A stretch of 64,000 nucleotides of DNA from Heligmosomoides polygyrus polygyrus. Its lineage: Eukaryota > Nematoda > Chromadorea > Rhabditida > Heligmosomidae. Where the stretch lies: positions 19,344,001-19,408,000 of the forward strand of contig OX377202.1 in NCBI GenBank assembly GCA_947396885.1. Direction: 5' to 3'. Positions 21,361-32,395 of the stretch are shown piece by piece. The notes under the pieces were generated by a model that was not told the DNA's origin, did not search any database, and saw nothing but the letters and a program-made list of their open reading frames with translations. Positions within the stretch are counted from its first letter, which is position 1. Every line of letters starts with the position of its first letter. The position numbers and the translations under genes were made by a program.

Positions 21361-22184
21361 TGTGTGCCATTTTTTGGAAACTTCCGAATCAAATTGGGCA
21401 CTTCTCACGCCAAATTGGACATTTACAAAACAAACTGGACACCTTCCTAAGCTAGCCTATGGGTTTTGAAACTAAAGCGAACTCTTCCAAACTAAAATAA
21501 TCTTCTTCTACATCAAACCAGAGACTCCTCAAAAGGGTTAAAATAGTTTTTTCAAGGAAATTTTTCTATAGCGTTCTTTAAAATTTTAGTTTATCGGCCC
21601 AATAAGTAAGCCCATTGTTTGAAATTTTATAAAGTTTTTATTTTTTAACGAAAAATAATGGTTTGAAGTACGTTTCAAAGAAGAGGAATGCGTCTATTTT
21701 TAAGACAGATAGCACAATTTCTGTTTTCATGGAGTCTGACACTTGTTAACAATACAAAAACAGTAATAAACACACATGTTCTTACTTTAAAGGTTCATGT
21801 AAGGGGCATTTACACTGTCAAACGAAAAAGTTTCGGCGAACTTTTTGAGTGCATGGTTCAATCTGGTCTTTTAGCGCGCTATATGCTTGCTTTTTTGCTG
21901 TGCTTTAAGACAAACCTTTGTTCATTATTTTTTCTCTAAAAATAAAAAATTTACAAAAATATTACACTTATTGGGGTAGATAAAGTAGAAATTTTCAAAG
22001 AAATTATACCAAATCTTTACTGTCCAAAAGTTATTCTAACAATCTCACTGAATCTGTAGTTTGACATGTTTGAGGCCATTTTGATTTGGAAGAGCTCAAT
22101 TTGATTTCAAAAGTCTTAAAGTTAGCTTAGACGACTGTCCATATTGATTTGAAAAGTGTCCAATTCGACGTGGAAATGGTAAAT
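21361..22184. mobile_element. about 820-bp inverted-terminal element, second copy
   Basis: Same architecture and nearly the same length as 9868-10691: GTGCCATTTTTTGGAAAC... at the left, GTGTCCAATTCGACGTGGAA at the right. Inner blocks CAATAAGTAAGCCC and TATTGGGGTAGATAAAG lie in opposite orientation. Confidence 0.65.
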
Positions 22185-22236
22185 AATCAGTTGCATAACG
22201 AGCACGTGAGGCAAATACAATACGCCCTCGTCGCGT

Positions 22237-22890
22237 GCTCATAACCTCTTCAGTTTTATGCTATTTAAGAAACGGTTGGCAGCATTCGATTCGTCTCGTC
22301 GAAATCTACACAAACTTATATACAACTTTACCAGATCACCGCATTTTCGCCATGGATGGCTAAAGAATGACACTGGAGCAGGCATTTTGCGATAGGAGCA
22401 GCTTATTTCCCAGGATATGCAGGATTTCAGAGCATCTCAAGCATGATATACGTTGCCAGTGCTCTTTCATGCCACGAATGCTCCGAGAGTGCGCCGTGCA
22501 CAATCCACACAGAATCGAACCTATCGATCGTGTAGGCGAACTCCTCTGCGCTTCTAGTTTTCCATATTGGAAAACGTTAAGCATTCGTGACTATTTCGAA
22601 GCGTTTGAAGAATTTTAGAAGAAAAATTTTCAGCCGTTCTAATTATTACTGAAATTGCTCTAAGGCTGTCCAGCTAGCCTTTTGGAGTGCGCGGAGAGCA
22701 GTTTATGCAGAATCGAACCTATTTTAGTAACTCCTTTAGAATCCCGTACTTTAAAATAAGACGCATATATTTGAGTTCATCAGCTCACAGTCTATCATTT
22801 GACATACAAATCTCAGCAGAGTTGAACAATGCATATAGGCCTGACAAAATCAATCGAGTGGGAGCAACAACTTGTAGAGCGAGAAACTGA
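22237..22890. repeat. repeat family X (GAATCGAACCTATC modules)
   Basis: Modules with GAGTGCGCCGTGCACAATCC / CAGAATCGAACCTATCGATC recur at 22490 and 22690. The same modules occur at 37470-38470 and, inverted, at 40930-41345. Confidence 0.6.
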
Positions 22891-23071
22891 AGAAAAACAT
22901 AAAATTGAAGAAGCTATAAGCATGCGACGATCTTTTTGACCGCGTGACGCGGGTTATAAAATGTGAACAATATCGATCGATTCTATCGATCCCTGCTGAG
23001 AGTTGACCGTTTGAGACGGTAGTCACGACAACACGGCATGTGAACACAAGTGGACAGTATCAGTATCGGTA
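22891..23071. other. no feature recognised
   Basis: Nothing supported. Confidence 0.2.
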
Positions 23072-23602
23072 CTACCGCCACTTCCCCAGTTGAACAATGT
23101 GGCCTTCTTGAATAAATAAATTATTAAAAAAAACTTTCAGGCATGGAGGACAAAAACCCTTCGGTAGAACAAAAATAGACGCTCGCAAAAATCTGTCAAA
23201 GCTTTTAAGAACGAATAAGCTTAGAAGGAAAAAATCGATAGAAATTCGAAAATCACCGACTTGAAGGTAGATGATGACGAAGACGGTGTGAAGACTCGCG
23301 ATCTCCTGGTCTACTACCATCGCATGGCTGGGCGTCGTCTCGAGCGTTATAGCACAGCCTAAGGAAATCGATGGGTAGGCACAGAACCCATTGGAAAGAC
23401 GGATGAACACGAAAATACGCGGTTTCGGCACGACGTCTGCAATAACGGTGATGACGAATGTGATCGGAAGAGCACGAATCCTCCACGGAATTGTCATAGC
23501 AACGTTGAATATTCGGAACGGCAGGTGGAAGAGCGAAAAAATGTGAAAACAGAAAGGCGGCCGGTCTTCATTATGGAGATTTTTTTTCAAAAAAGTGCTC
23601 AT
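23072..23602 (-). other. ambiguous open island
   Basis: The centre (about 23260-23520) is more GC-rich than its flanks. It is open on the minus strand (176 codons, hydrophobic, e.g. ITFVITVIADVVPKPRIFVF) and over shorter runs on the plus strand (LKVDDDEDGVKTRDLLVYYH). I could not decide the strand or find a matching splice pair, so it is reported as an island, not a gene. Confidence 0.2.
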
Positions 23603-23929
23603 TATTTTATTTATTTATTCAAGGCATATACTGACACAGACAACTGTCCATGCCTTGAATAAATATGCAGAGTGTAAAAAAACATTAAATAAACCAATAC
23701 ACATTGAAGACCATTCGAGCACTTGCCAAGTAAACAACAAACCACAGGAATCATTTTTTGACTGTTTGGTATTCAATCTTTGACAAATGTTCTACAGGTT
23801 TCGGCAGAGAGTCTCTCTAATTTTTCACACTTGCCCAGTAGCAGGTTGAATTCCTTGAGAATGCGATAGTATAAGAAATCTGATCTGATTCACGATTTAG
23901 TAACTGAGAGACGAAGTTTAAACTTCCCA

Positions 23930-24780
23930 ATATGGCAATGTTATTCAATTTTTTCTCTTTATGTGAGACCGCTTTTGGAATACTGCACATCGGTATGGTC
24001 ACCATCAACCAAAGTAGTATCAGTTCCATTGAAATATGAAAGGAAAAGATTTACAAAGCAAATGTTCATTAGTAGGTTTCGAAGTTTCTTACGCTGAGCG
24101 GGGGCGTGAAGCGCAGTCGGAGGAGGTGCCGGCTGTCGCCAGATCTTGGTTCGGATTTCCGCCCAGGCCAACCAAGAATTCCATCCCTCCGGGGTCGGTG
24201 AATTGGTACCACACTTGTCTGGGAAGGATGAAGCGCTGAGTTGTTCATCGGCCGCCACCGCAAGTCATTGTTTGGCCAAATACGCATTCAACACGCCTCC
24301 ACGACATCCCCTAGAAGTAGAATGCGTGGAGCATCCAAAGAGGATTGAATAACGTCGTCATTTATCCTTTACCCTTTATCCTTCTTACGCTGAAAGGTTG
24401 GCTCGACTCGATACTATGTACCTCGTTATCACTAAGGCTAAATATCGTTTATCAAAATCTCGTTTCTAATGTTGCTAATGGCCGTTTGGATATCGATAAA
24501 AATGAACCCTTCACCTTTTTTTCTTTCCCTCATTCGATGGGAATATCAAAGGTCAGAACCATTGAATTCAAGCCGATAAACCTCATTCAAAAATGTTTCG
24601 AGACTCCTTCTTAGCTCTTATCCTTGAAACATGGAATGAAATTCCATCATTAATTCTCAATTCTTCACAATGGATTTTTATCTACAAATTCGAAAACTGT
24701 CTTGGACAGAATGCACATTTGATGGGCCAACTATTGGGCAGTCGCCAAAATAATCTCCGTTTCGAGGTATGTATAAATGA
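23930..24780 (+). mobile_element. CR1/jockey-like LINE 3' fragment, split by a SINE
   Basis: Plus-strand frames read RPLLEYCTSVWSPSTK, a hallmark of the region after the reverse transcriptase core in jockey/CR1 LINEs. It is then interrupted at 24098-24381 and continues with LRLNIVYQNLVSNVANG and LETWNEIPSLILNSSQW. Frameshifts and stops show it is dead. The nested LINE at 26571 has the same motif (RPILEYGTTVFNPSTKR). Confidence 0.75.
24098..24381 (+). mobile_element. tRNA-derived SINE with 12-bp target-site duplication
   Basis: TTCTTACGCTGA occurs at 24086-24097 and again at 24382-24393, exactly flanking a near-consensus SINE with the CGCAGTCGGAGGAG head and a TTTATCC-rich tail. It lies inside the LINE fragment, so it is younger than that LINE. 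Confidence 0.95.
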
Positions 24781-24929
24781 ATAAGTTTTGTTACCCAAAC
24801 CATTCCGACTCGGTTCATTTCTTCCCTGCTACTTTAAAAGAGTAAAAAAGTATGTGGATGTCTCTCTAACTTTCCTAGTCGACCTTTTCCAGGGCTCCGT
24901 AAAATCATGAACCGACGCAACTATTGAGT

Positions 24930-25987
24930 CATCATGCCTTGCAAGGTTAAATTGGGACATTCTGCGGCAGAGGCATCCCCTAACGTTAGCAGCGCTTTTG
25001 GGGCGGACTGTCCTTGCAAACGGACGGCTTCTCCTTCGAAAAATTCGCTTCTGGCAATTTTGGTCTAGAAGGAAAACCGGGTCGCGGGCGCAATTCGTCG
25101 CTCGACGATGAAGTTTTGAGGAGAGCCGTCGAAGCGAATCCGGAGACGAATACACGTATGTTGGAAAAGGACCTTGGGGTATGTGCATACACCATGGTGC
25201 GGTAGCAAGGCATTTGGCGAGAATCGGCATGGTGAAGATGTCGGAGTGGGTGCCTTATGAGCTGACCGAAGAGCAGCGTCTGGCACATTTCGACACTTGC
25301 TCCAACCTGCTAGTTCGCTTTAAAAAAAAAGAACTTTTTAGGCCGTATTATAACTGTTACATAACTATGACATGGGTCCTTTACGATAGCAGGAAGCGAG
25401 ATTTGTCTGGGTAGATAAGGATGCCCTCCAACATCGTTTCCTACCCCGACCTACACCCTAAAAAAGTTGTGCTTACTTTGTGATAGTGTTATAAAGGTGT
25501 AATCCATTCAACCTGGACAGGTACTCACAGCAGCTTCTTACCGCTGTGGTTTAGACCAAATGTATGGGAAGTTGCAAAAATTGTGACCGGCAATGGTGAA
25601 TAGAGGAGGGTCGCTATTGTTGCAGGACAACGCGCACACCTCACAAATCACTCGGCGAAAATTGATTCATTTAAGCAGCGAAGTTCTTCCTCATCCACCA
25701 TATTCTCCCAACCTTTCCCCCACTGACTATCACTTTTTCCGAGCTACTGACTCTCATTTGCGTCAGAAACAATTAACTAATTTCGCCGGTGTTGAATGTG
25801 GGGTCCTTGATTCTGTTAATTCTAGCTATCTCAGTTTTTACTGCAAAGGATTAGATTCATTACCTGTTCATTGGGAAAAAGTATAGATTTCGGTAGTTTT
25901 ACTTCAATCAATAAAGTTGTTTTAAGCTGAGTTATAGCAGTTTAAGCAAGTGGTGGGTTTCGGCGATTAATTTTGCGACACCCTGGT
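24930..25987 (+). mobile_element. mariner transposon, decayed
   Basis: Frames in succession give KLGHSAAEASPNVSSAFG, FEKFASGNFGLEGKPGRGRN (helix-turn-helix region), VRHLARIGMVKMSEWVPYEL plus TEEQRLAHF, the VLYDSRKR motif, then LLLQDNAHTSQITRRKL, EVLPHPPYSPNLSPTDYHFF (second and third catalytic Asp of mariner DD34D) and LPVHWEKV. Several frameshifts separate them. The 3' end, GCGACACCCTGG, is the typical inverted repeat; the matching 5' repeat is not seen. Confidence 0.85.
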
Positions 25988-25999
25988 ACTATTTATTAC

Positions 26000-28136
26000 G
26001 TTGTCTCATAAGTCCCGGCCGTTTTTTTAACGATTCATGGCGGATTTCTCCGGCGGTCTCTTGCATAGCGCTATATAGCATCCGAAAGAGAATGATTTGC
26101 TCTCTCAGAGCGAATATTGCATTTTTTCGCCCTGAATTTTCTATTTGCTCACTTGCTCTTTATTGATTTTTAGGTTATCAAATTGCCGGAAGTGCTCATC
26201 CTTGTTGACCTGGCACTCCTTTTTGATGACCTAAAAATTACCAAAAATTTGAATGGCCGACAAATAAAGCATATATTCTGGTAGAGCAAGACATCCACGC
26301 TCGAGTATCGTATAAATAAAACTGAGCAAGACAGAATGAGGAATACAAAGGAGTTGTTGGTGAAGAAGATTTTTCTCTTTTTGGCATTTTGTTGATATTG
26401 GACAGAAATCAGCTATGAGCCAATAAACGCGACACGAATTCTTATAGAGCAGAACATTTTCTTCCGAACGACATCAAGCAAAAAAGCCTTCCTCAGAGCA
26501 GGAGCTGTCGGCAAAAATAAATCTTCTTCGGACATCCCAATTTGATGGCCTAAAAATCAATAAAGGACATATTTATTTATTTATTTATTTATTTATAGTA
26601 CGTGGATACCCACGCAGACGGAACCAGTTATCCGAAAGGACAATAAAAGATGAACACAACGAGAAGAACAAAACAGCATGCGTGATAGATGGTAAGAAAT
26701 ACACAACTCGGTAGACCATATTTTTTAGAAAATCGTAAGCTTACTCTCTCAGTGATCATTTTGTGAATCATGAGCCAATAATTTCTCTTCCTGTGAAGTA
26801 CCAAACTAAAAAGATTGAAAATTTTGTTTTGAACATTTGAAGGTGGAATGGATGTGTAGTCATAACCGTAGAACCGTATCCAAAACTTTGAAGTGAAGCT
26901 ATTCTGCACCGCTTCTAGCCTGTCTTGGCTGCGCTTGGTAGATGGATTGAACACAGTGGTCCCATATTCGAGTATGGGGCGGACATAAGAAATGTAAGCC
27001 AATCTGAGGTGACTAACTGTGTTTGTGGACAAGCCTCTAAATAAACTGTGAATGACTCTATCTGCCTTACTCGATATTACTTCGCAATGTTCATCAAACG
27101 TAAGTTTGACTTTTAAAATGAAGCCTAGGTCACGATGTTTAGTGGTTTTATTTATCTGATTTCCATGGAGGTAATAAGCGTAATCGTCTTCCACGCTTCC
27201 GAGGTGAAGAAACTTCGTTTTGGTACTAGAGAGGGGGAGCTTCCAGGTAACAGACCAATAAGCAACTGCAGTAATAGCTGACTGGAGTGCCACACGGTCG
27301 TCAGTTTTTCGAATGCTCTTGTAGACTTTGATATCGTCAGCAACCATTTGGCAAGAGATAATAAACGGTCTTATCGAGCAGATGTGCATATAATGAACAA
27401 GATGGGAGATAAAACCCCACCTTGAGGTATCCCGCTTGTGACTAAGTTGCTAATCCATTTTACTATCCTAGGATGCAAATTGATATTTTTAAGCTTGAAA
27501 ATAAGCTCCTTAGAAGAGACTCTATCAAATGCTTTGGAGAAATCAAAGAAAATGACATCAACGTCTAGGTTTTGATCAAGTGCTTTTGTCCATTCTTACG
27601 GAGGAACGTGCGTCGAAGTCTCAGTTGATCTCCCTGTTCTGAAGCCATGCTGACTATCGGGTACAATGCCGTTGTTTTCTATATGTCTAACTATTGATAG
27701 TTTTAAAAAAATTTAAAAACTCTAGCAAAAATCGACGTTATGCTAATAGGGCGATAGTTCGAGACGTGAGAATAAGGAGACTTTTTTGGAATGGGTGTAA
27801 CACAAGCACGCTTCCAACGTGAAGGAACTTCACCATACCAACAAATGAGCAAATAGGACCAACATGTATTCTTGTAGCACAGAACATTGTCTTCCAAATG
27901 ATATAAAAAACTGCGCAAAACATCCAAACCAAACGGAGAGAAGCACTGCGCAGATGGCCCTTTTTCACCTTTTCCCTTTTCACTTTAACGACAAAATTCA
28001 GGATGAAAAAGAAATGCAATATATGCGTCGATAGAGCAAATCATTATTTTTCGCATGCTGTATGGCGCTATGCAAAAGACCGCGGGCGAAATCCGCAATG
28101 AATCGTTGAAAAAACGGCGGGGTTTATGAGACAACC
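26000..28136. mobile_element. mariner-like palindromic element interrupted by a LINE
   Basis: It starts TTGTCTCATAAGTCCCGGCC and ends with the inverse GGCGGGGTTTATGAGACAA. Arms continue inverted over hundreds of bases (GGCGGTCTCTTGCATAGCGC versus GCGCTATGCAAAAGACCGCG). Without the inserted LINE (26571-27842) it is about 865 bp. No transposase; it looks like a foldback derivative of a mariner. Confidence 0.85.
26571..27842 (-). mobile_element. 5'-truncated CR1/jockey-like LINE nested in the palindrome
   Basis: From 27842 down, the minus strand encodes VPSRWKRACVTPIPKKSPYS, SNYRPISITSIFARVF, VIFFDFSKAFDRVSSKEL, SGIPQGGVLSPILFI, then (after a frameshift at about 27385) MVADDIKVYKSI with the catalytic ADD, and YVRPILEYGTTVFNPSTK. 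It ends in a (TAAA)n tail (26571-26597). The empty site is visible by comparison with 39875-39890, where AAAGGACAAATGAGCAAAT is continuous. Confidence 0.9.
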
Positions 28137-28750
28137 TAATGGTTTTTTTTTTCAAGACGAGGGACCAATATCTTGTTTTAACATATAATAAGTCCTCCAG
28201 TGAATAAACTGCAGATTCGCTCTTAGAAAAGCACTTTTCACTTTATGGAAACCATGGAACCAATCGCTTTTGTTAATCTCTGAAAAGCTAACTTCTACAG
28301 TGGCCTTATTTGCTAAACTGATTTTATATTACTTTTGGCCGAACAAAGTTCTACGTTCCTGCCTTTGATAATCTTTAAAAAGCCAACTTTGCTGTAACTT
28401 TCCGTGGTAAGCTGAATTTATATCACTTTTTGTTAAATAATTGTTCTATGTTCTACAGTAATGTGCAGGCGTGCGCTTCAAGACTGGATTTTCCACCTTG
28501 GACCTAGATGCCACGGCTAGCACAGGAGCTAACCTCTGACCCGTAGCTAACCCTCTGATCTTCCTATTATACTCTCTACATAACACTGTGCAAAAAAGAC
28601 TTTTAGCGAAATTTAGAATAAAATGTAAAAAAATGGTTGATTTCGTTTCCAACCTATTGGATATGTAATCGAAGACGACAGAAACATATATGATCTGATC
28701 AATTGTTTATTTATTTACCTATTTATCCATTTATTTACCCAGGGCCTGGA
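28137..28750. other. no gene; possible mariner-like end
   Basis: AT-rich. TTCGTTTCCAACCTATTGG near 28647-28665 resembles the right end of the 16167-17205 element, preceded by a matching TTTAGCGAAATTTAGAATAA. No partner end found. Confidence 0.25.
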
Positions 28751-29046
28751 TGATAAGGGATAAGGATAAAGGACGGCGTTATTCGATCTCTTTTGGGATG
28801 CGCCACTCATTCTACTTCTACTGGATGTCGTGGAGGCGATTTGAAGGCGTATTTGGCCATACAATTACATGCGGTGGCCAGTCGATCAAGTCAGCGCTTT
28901 ATCCTCCCCAGACAAGTCTGGTACCAATTCATCGACCTCGAAGGGATGGAAGGCTTGGTTGGCCTGGGCGGGAAATCCGAACCAGGAACCTTGTATCGGG
29001 TCCACACGACAGCCGGCGCCTCCTCCGACTGCGCTACACGCGCCCT
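28751..29046 (-). mobile_element. tRNA-derived SINE
   Basis: Near-consensus minus-strand copy. GGACGGCGTTATTCGATCTC (tail side) through GCCGGCGCCTCCTCCGACTG and CGCTACACGCGCCC (head). It shares the rare TCGATCAAGTCAGCG deletion with the copy at 42640-42925, so both come from one source gene. Confidence 0.92.
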
Positions 29047-30186
29047 ATGGGTGATAACCTTACATAAACTAAGTAGAATATGTGCTCTTCGCACCTGAAT
29101 AAACAATCTAAAGCACACCTAAATCTCTAGTCGTCGTAAAATTTAGCAAGATTTACGCCTTCTACTCGTTACTTTGTTGGTAAACATTTAAAGATTCGAG
29201 GAACTATGTAGAAGGAATAGGAGTGTATCTGACCCTATTCCTTTTTTTCCAGGTTTACGCAGAAGGCTAATCGTTTGTTCAAATGAAGCTACATAAACAG
29301 GACCTTAAATATTAGTTTACGGTTAAAAATCAAAGAAAAATAAATGCTGCTGAAGAATGAATCCGCTTGTGCATGAGAAGTGTCCGCATCGCAGAGTTTC
29401 GGCGAAGCAGAACTCTGTCTATTTAATAAGGGCAAATTGAAATCGATACGCATGAGAAACTTCTTCTCTAATCATCGAGATGGCTTCTGAAAATGATGGC
29501 AACACAGCCAGCATCATCCTCCTTCAGGGAAAGCGTTTCTCGTTTTCACTCCTCGTCTCAAATTTAAACAACAACGGAAAAGTGCACAAAAAACTGTACT
29601 AAATCTGAATTTTATTACATTCTGTCTTATATTTATATTATGCTCCAGAATTTTGCCGCAAAACTCTGATTAGCTCGGAAAAACACCTCTATCAAATCGT
29701 TGTAGTTCACACCAATGTCGCACGTTCTTCTCACGACTTTCTTAGTAGTTATTGAAGTTGTTCAAAATGCTTTTGACAGTTACTGTGGTTTTTTTGCATC
29801 GTGAGCGCATATTGCAAAACAAATAAATAAATAAATAAACAAAGTAATTACTGCTGAAAAAAGAGGAAAAGTTAACAAAACGTTTAGGTTTAGTTTTTAA
29901 CACGTATTGATGAGGATGTTGAGCAGCGGTTACAAAGATTATCTTCAAACAAATTGCTAAAAAAAGCTTTTTTTCAGTAATTCTCACAGTCGTTTTCAAG
30001 AGTTAGCATATTTTGTAGAGGTATAGTCTTTTTGTTGTGAATGCGGTGTATTCTTCAGTTATTCATTACATTTCTTATCACATGACTGTCTTACACGCCA
30101 GCAATAAGTTATTATTATTATCATTATTCTTTTTCTTCATTTTTTTAAAGCCTAGAGCAGCTTTTATAGGAGATAGAAGCTATTAG
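29047..30186. other. no feature recognised
   Basis: About 1.1 kb of AT-rich sequence. It includes an (AAAT)n tract near 29819-29838 that may be a LINE tail. No gene supported. Confidence 0.2.
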
Positions 30187-30240
30187 TGGTGCGGGTTCGA
30201 GTCCCGCCTGGTGCAAGAGTTTTGATCGCAACCAAACATC
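30187..30240 (+). mobile_element. tRNA-like SINE fragment, second family
   Basis: GGTGCGGGTTCGAGTCCCGC with its B box, followed by CTGGTGCAAGAGTTTTGATC, matches 17593-17625 and the inverse of 57700-57740. Only the 3' half is present. Confidence 0.55.
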
Positions 30241-30298
30241 CTTCTAAGTATTTTTATTTCTATTTTTATTTTTATTACCGTTATTATTATAAGTTGCT

Positions 30299-30582
30299 CG
30301 GTGCGTGTAGCGCAGTCGGAGGAGGTGCCGGCTGTCACTCGATACCAGGCTCCTGGTTCGGATTTCCCGCCAGGGCAGCCAAACCTTCTATCCCTCCGGG
30401 GTCGATGAATTGGTACTAGACTTGTCTGGTAAGGATAGAGCGCTGAATTCTTCATCGACTGTTTACCGCAAGTCATTGTTTAGCCAAATACTCATTCATG
30501 TCGCCTCCACGACATCCCGTAGAAGTAGAATGCGCTGGCGCCTCCCAGAAGGGATTGAGTAACGCCGTCCTTTATCCTTACG
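30299..30582 (+). mobile_element. tRNA-derived SINE
   Basis: Clear copy from GGTGCGTGTAGCGCAGTCGG to GTAACGCCGTCCTTTATCC, with small deletions in the head. Confidence 0.92.
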
Positions 30583-31229
30583 CCTTACATCACCAACGTC
30601 CACCTAACAACTTTCGTTTCAGTCGTTTCAACCGAGAGGAGAGGTAATTCAATTCAATCTCAATTCAATCTTTTTCAGGAAGTGACCGTCATTCACTCCA
30701 TGGAGCACTTATTAGAACTTATGGCAGTATCATTGTCTATGAAAAAAGAGCATTTACAAGGAGGTGCTGAGAATATTTGAAAGACCAAGAGTGAAACGTG
30801 AGCTGATGAGTTTCACTCAATAGACTCAATAGATGAGTTCTCACAATATAAGAAATTCTACAAAAATGCGCGAATAAAAATTGTATTCTCTCGCGAACAA
30901 CGCACTATACTGACAATAGGCTCGCTACAAAATGGGTAGCGACAGCAAGAAATCAAACTTCAAATTAGATAGGTTTCAGGGTAACGCAGGGAACATAGCA
31001 ACTGTGGCGGGCAGTTGAAGCCTCCCATGACATTCGACATGGATGCAGGAAGTGGAAGAAATGATTTGACGTATTCTACGGCGTATTCTACTAACTCTTC
31101 AAAGGATAATTTTTGGAGAATTGGAAAATAATAATCGACCCGATCGGTCGTTTGAATGCGTATTTGGCCTATAGAATAACCTAAGATGGTCAGGGCGCAG
31201 TGCGATACATAAGGCATAAGGATAGGAAT
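30583..31229. other. no established gene; two short open stretches and a SINE scrap
   Basis: After a CAATCTTTTTCAG acceptor at 30679 the plus strand reads EVTVIHSMEHLLELMAVSLS and stops 33 residues in. On the minus strand 31140-30960 reads ELVEYAVEYVKSFLPLPASM. Neither has a partner exon. Positions 31150-31200 carry a minus-strand SINE fragment (GAATGCGTATTTGGCCTATA). Confidence 0.2.
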
Positions 31230-31506
31230 AAACGATAAAGGACAAAGTTATTCAGTCCTCGTTGGATGTGCCACGCATTCTACTTCTACGGGATTTTGTG
31301 GAGGCAATCTGACTGCGTATTTGGCCTATACAATGATTTACGGTAGCCAACCAATAAACAAGTCAACGCTTTATCCTTCCCAGACAAGTCTATTATGAAG
31401 ATTAACCGAACCGAGTGTGAAGCAAAGCTTGGTTTACCTTAATTCGAACCAAGAACCTGGAGTCCGATGTACCTGACAGCCAGCGCCTCCTCTGACTGAA
31501 CTACCG
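31230..31506 (-). mobile_element. tRNA-derived SINE, diverged
   Basis: Tail-side GATAAAGGACAAAGTTATTC, CCACGCATTCTACTTCTACG, and head-side AGCGCCTCCTCTGACTGAAC. The centre is disrupted. Confidence 0.8.
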
Positions 31507-31842
31507 CAATAAATAAATAAATAAATAACTGAAATACTAAACACCGGAAAGTGGAATAAACGCCCTGGCAGTGAAGTGTAGCCTTTTCGTTCAGGAAGAG
31601 GAAGTATGTCAGTTCATACCAGGGTGGGAGGAATTTGTTTTGCTCATCTCACAGCTGAATCGTAGTAACAAGCCGGACAGCAAAGACAACGCTCACCGAC
31701 GAGCTCTAGTACAATTTGTATCCTCTTTTTCATTTTGAGGACATAGCCAAGCTTTTAAGAACCACCTAAAATTTGTATATGGCTAAATTTTTTATTTAGT
31801 AAATATCTTTACTATATATAATCGAGAGAGGCATGAGTCATG
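31507..31842. other. no feature recognised
   Basis: Begins with a short (AAAT)n tract; otherwise nothing supported. Confidence 0.2.
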
Positions 31843-32225
31843 TCTGAAGCTTCGCCGCGCTGTCCGAGGCCCGCGGCGACAGCGGTTCAGCCCTGCTCAC
31901 GACATATTAGCTGTTGACGAAAGATGTTGATCGGTTCATCGCATCTAAGGTGCTTACGGAGTCATCATTATCATCTTTATCATTATCATTACTATCATTC
32001 TGAAGCCCACCGCGCTGTGAGAGGCTCGCCGCGCTGTCCGAGGCTCGCCGCGCTGTCCGAGTCCCGCGGCGATAGCGGGTGAGACCTGCTGACGACAAAT
32101 GAGATGTTGACGGAAGTTGTTGATCGGTTCATCGTATCTACGGTGTTTAAGGAGTCATCATTATCATCTTTATCATTATCATTACTGCCATTCTGAAGCC
32201 CTCTGCGCTGTAAAACGCTCGTCGC
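31843..32225. repeat. 193-bp tandem repeat, two units and a remnant
   Basis: TGTTGATCGGTTCATCGCATC and GTCATCATTATCATCTTTAT recur 193 bp apart (31961 and 32154). Each unit begins with GC-rich CGCCGCGCTGTCCGAGGC blocks; a third, degenerate unit continues to about 32290. Confidence 0.75.
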
Positions 32226-32395
32226 GCTGTCCGAAGCTTGCCGCGTTTCCCAGGCCGCGGCGAACGGGGTGTTGACTGTTTACGACGCATGAACTGCAGA
32301 CATGTTGAAACTGCCAGAGCGGTGCAAATCAAAGAACAGTCGATGAGGTTCCCAAACGCGTATCTGTTGGGCGTACATTTGCGCTTCGTACGGGT

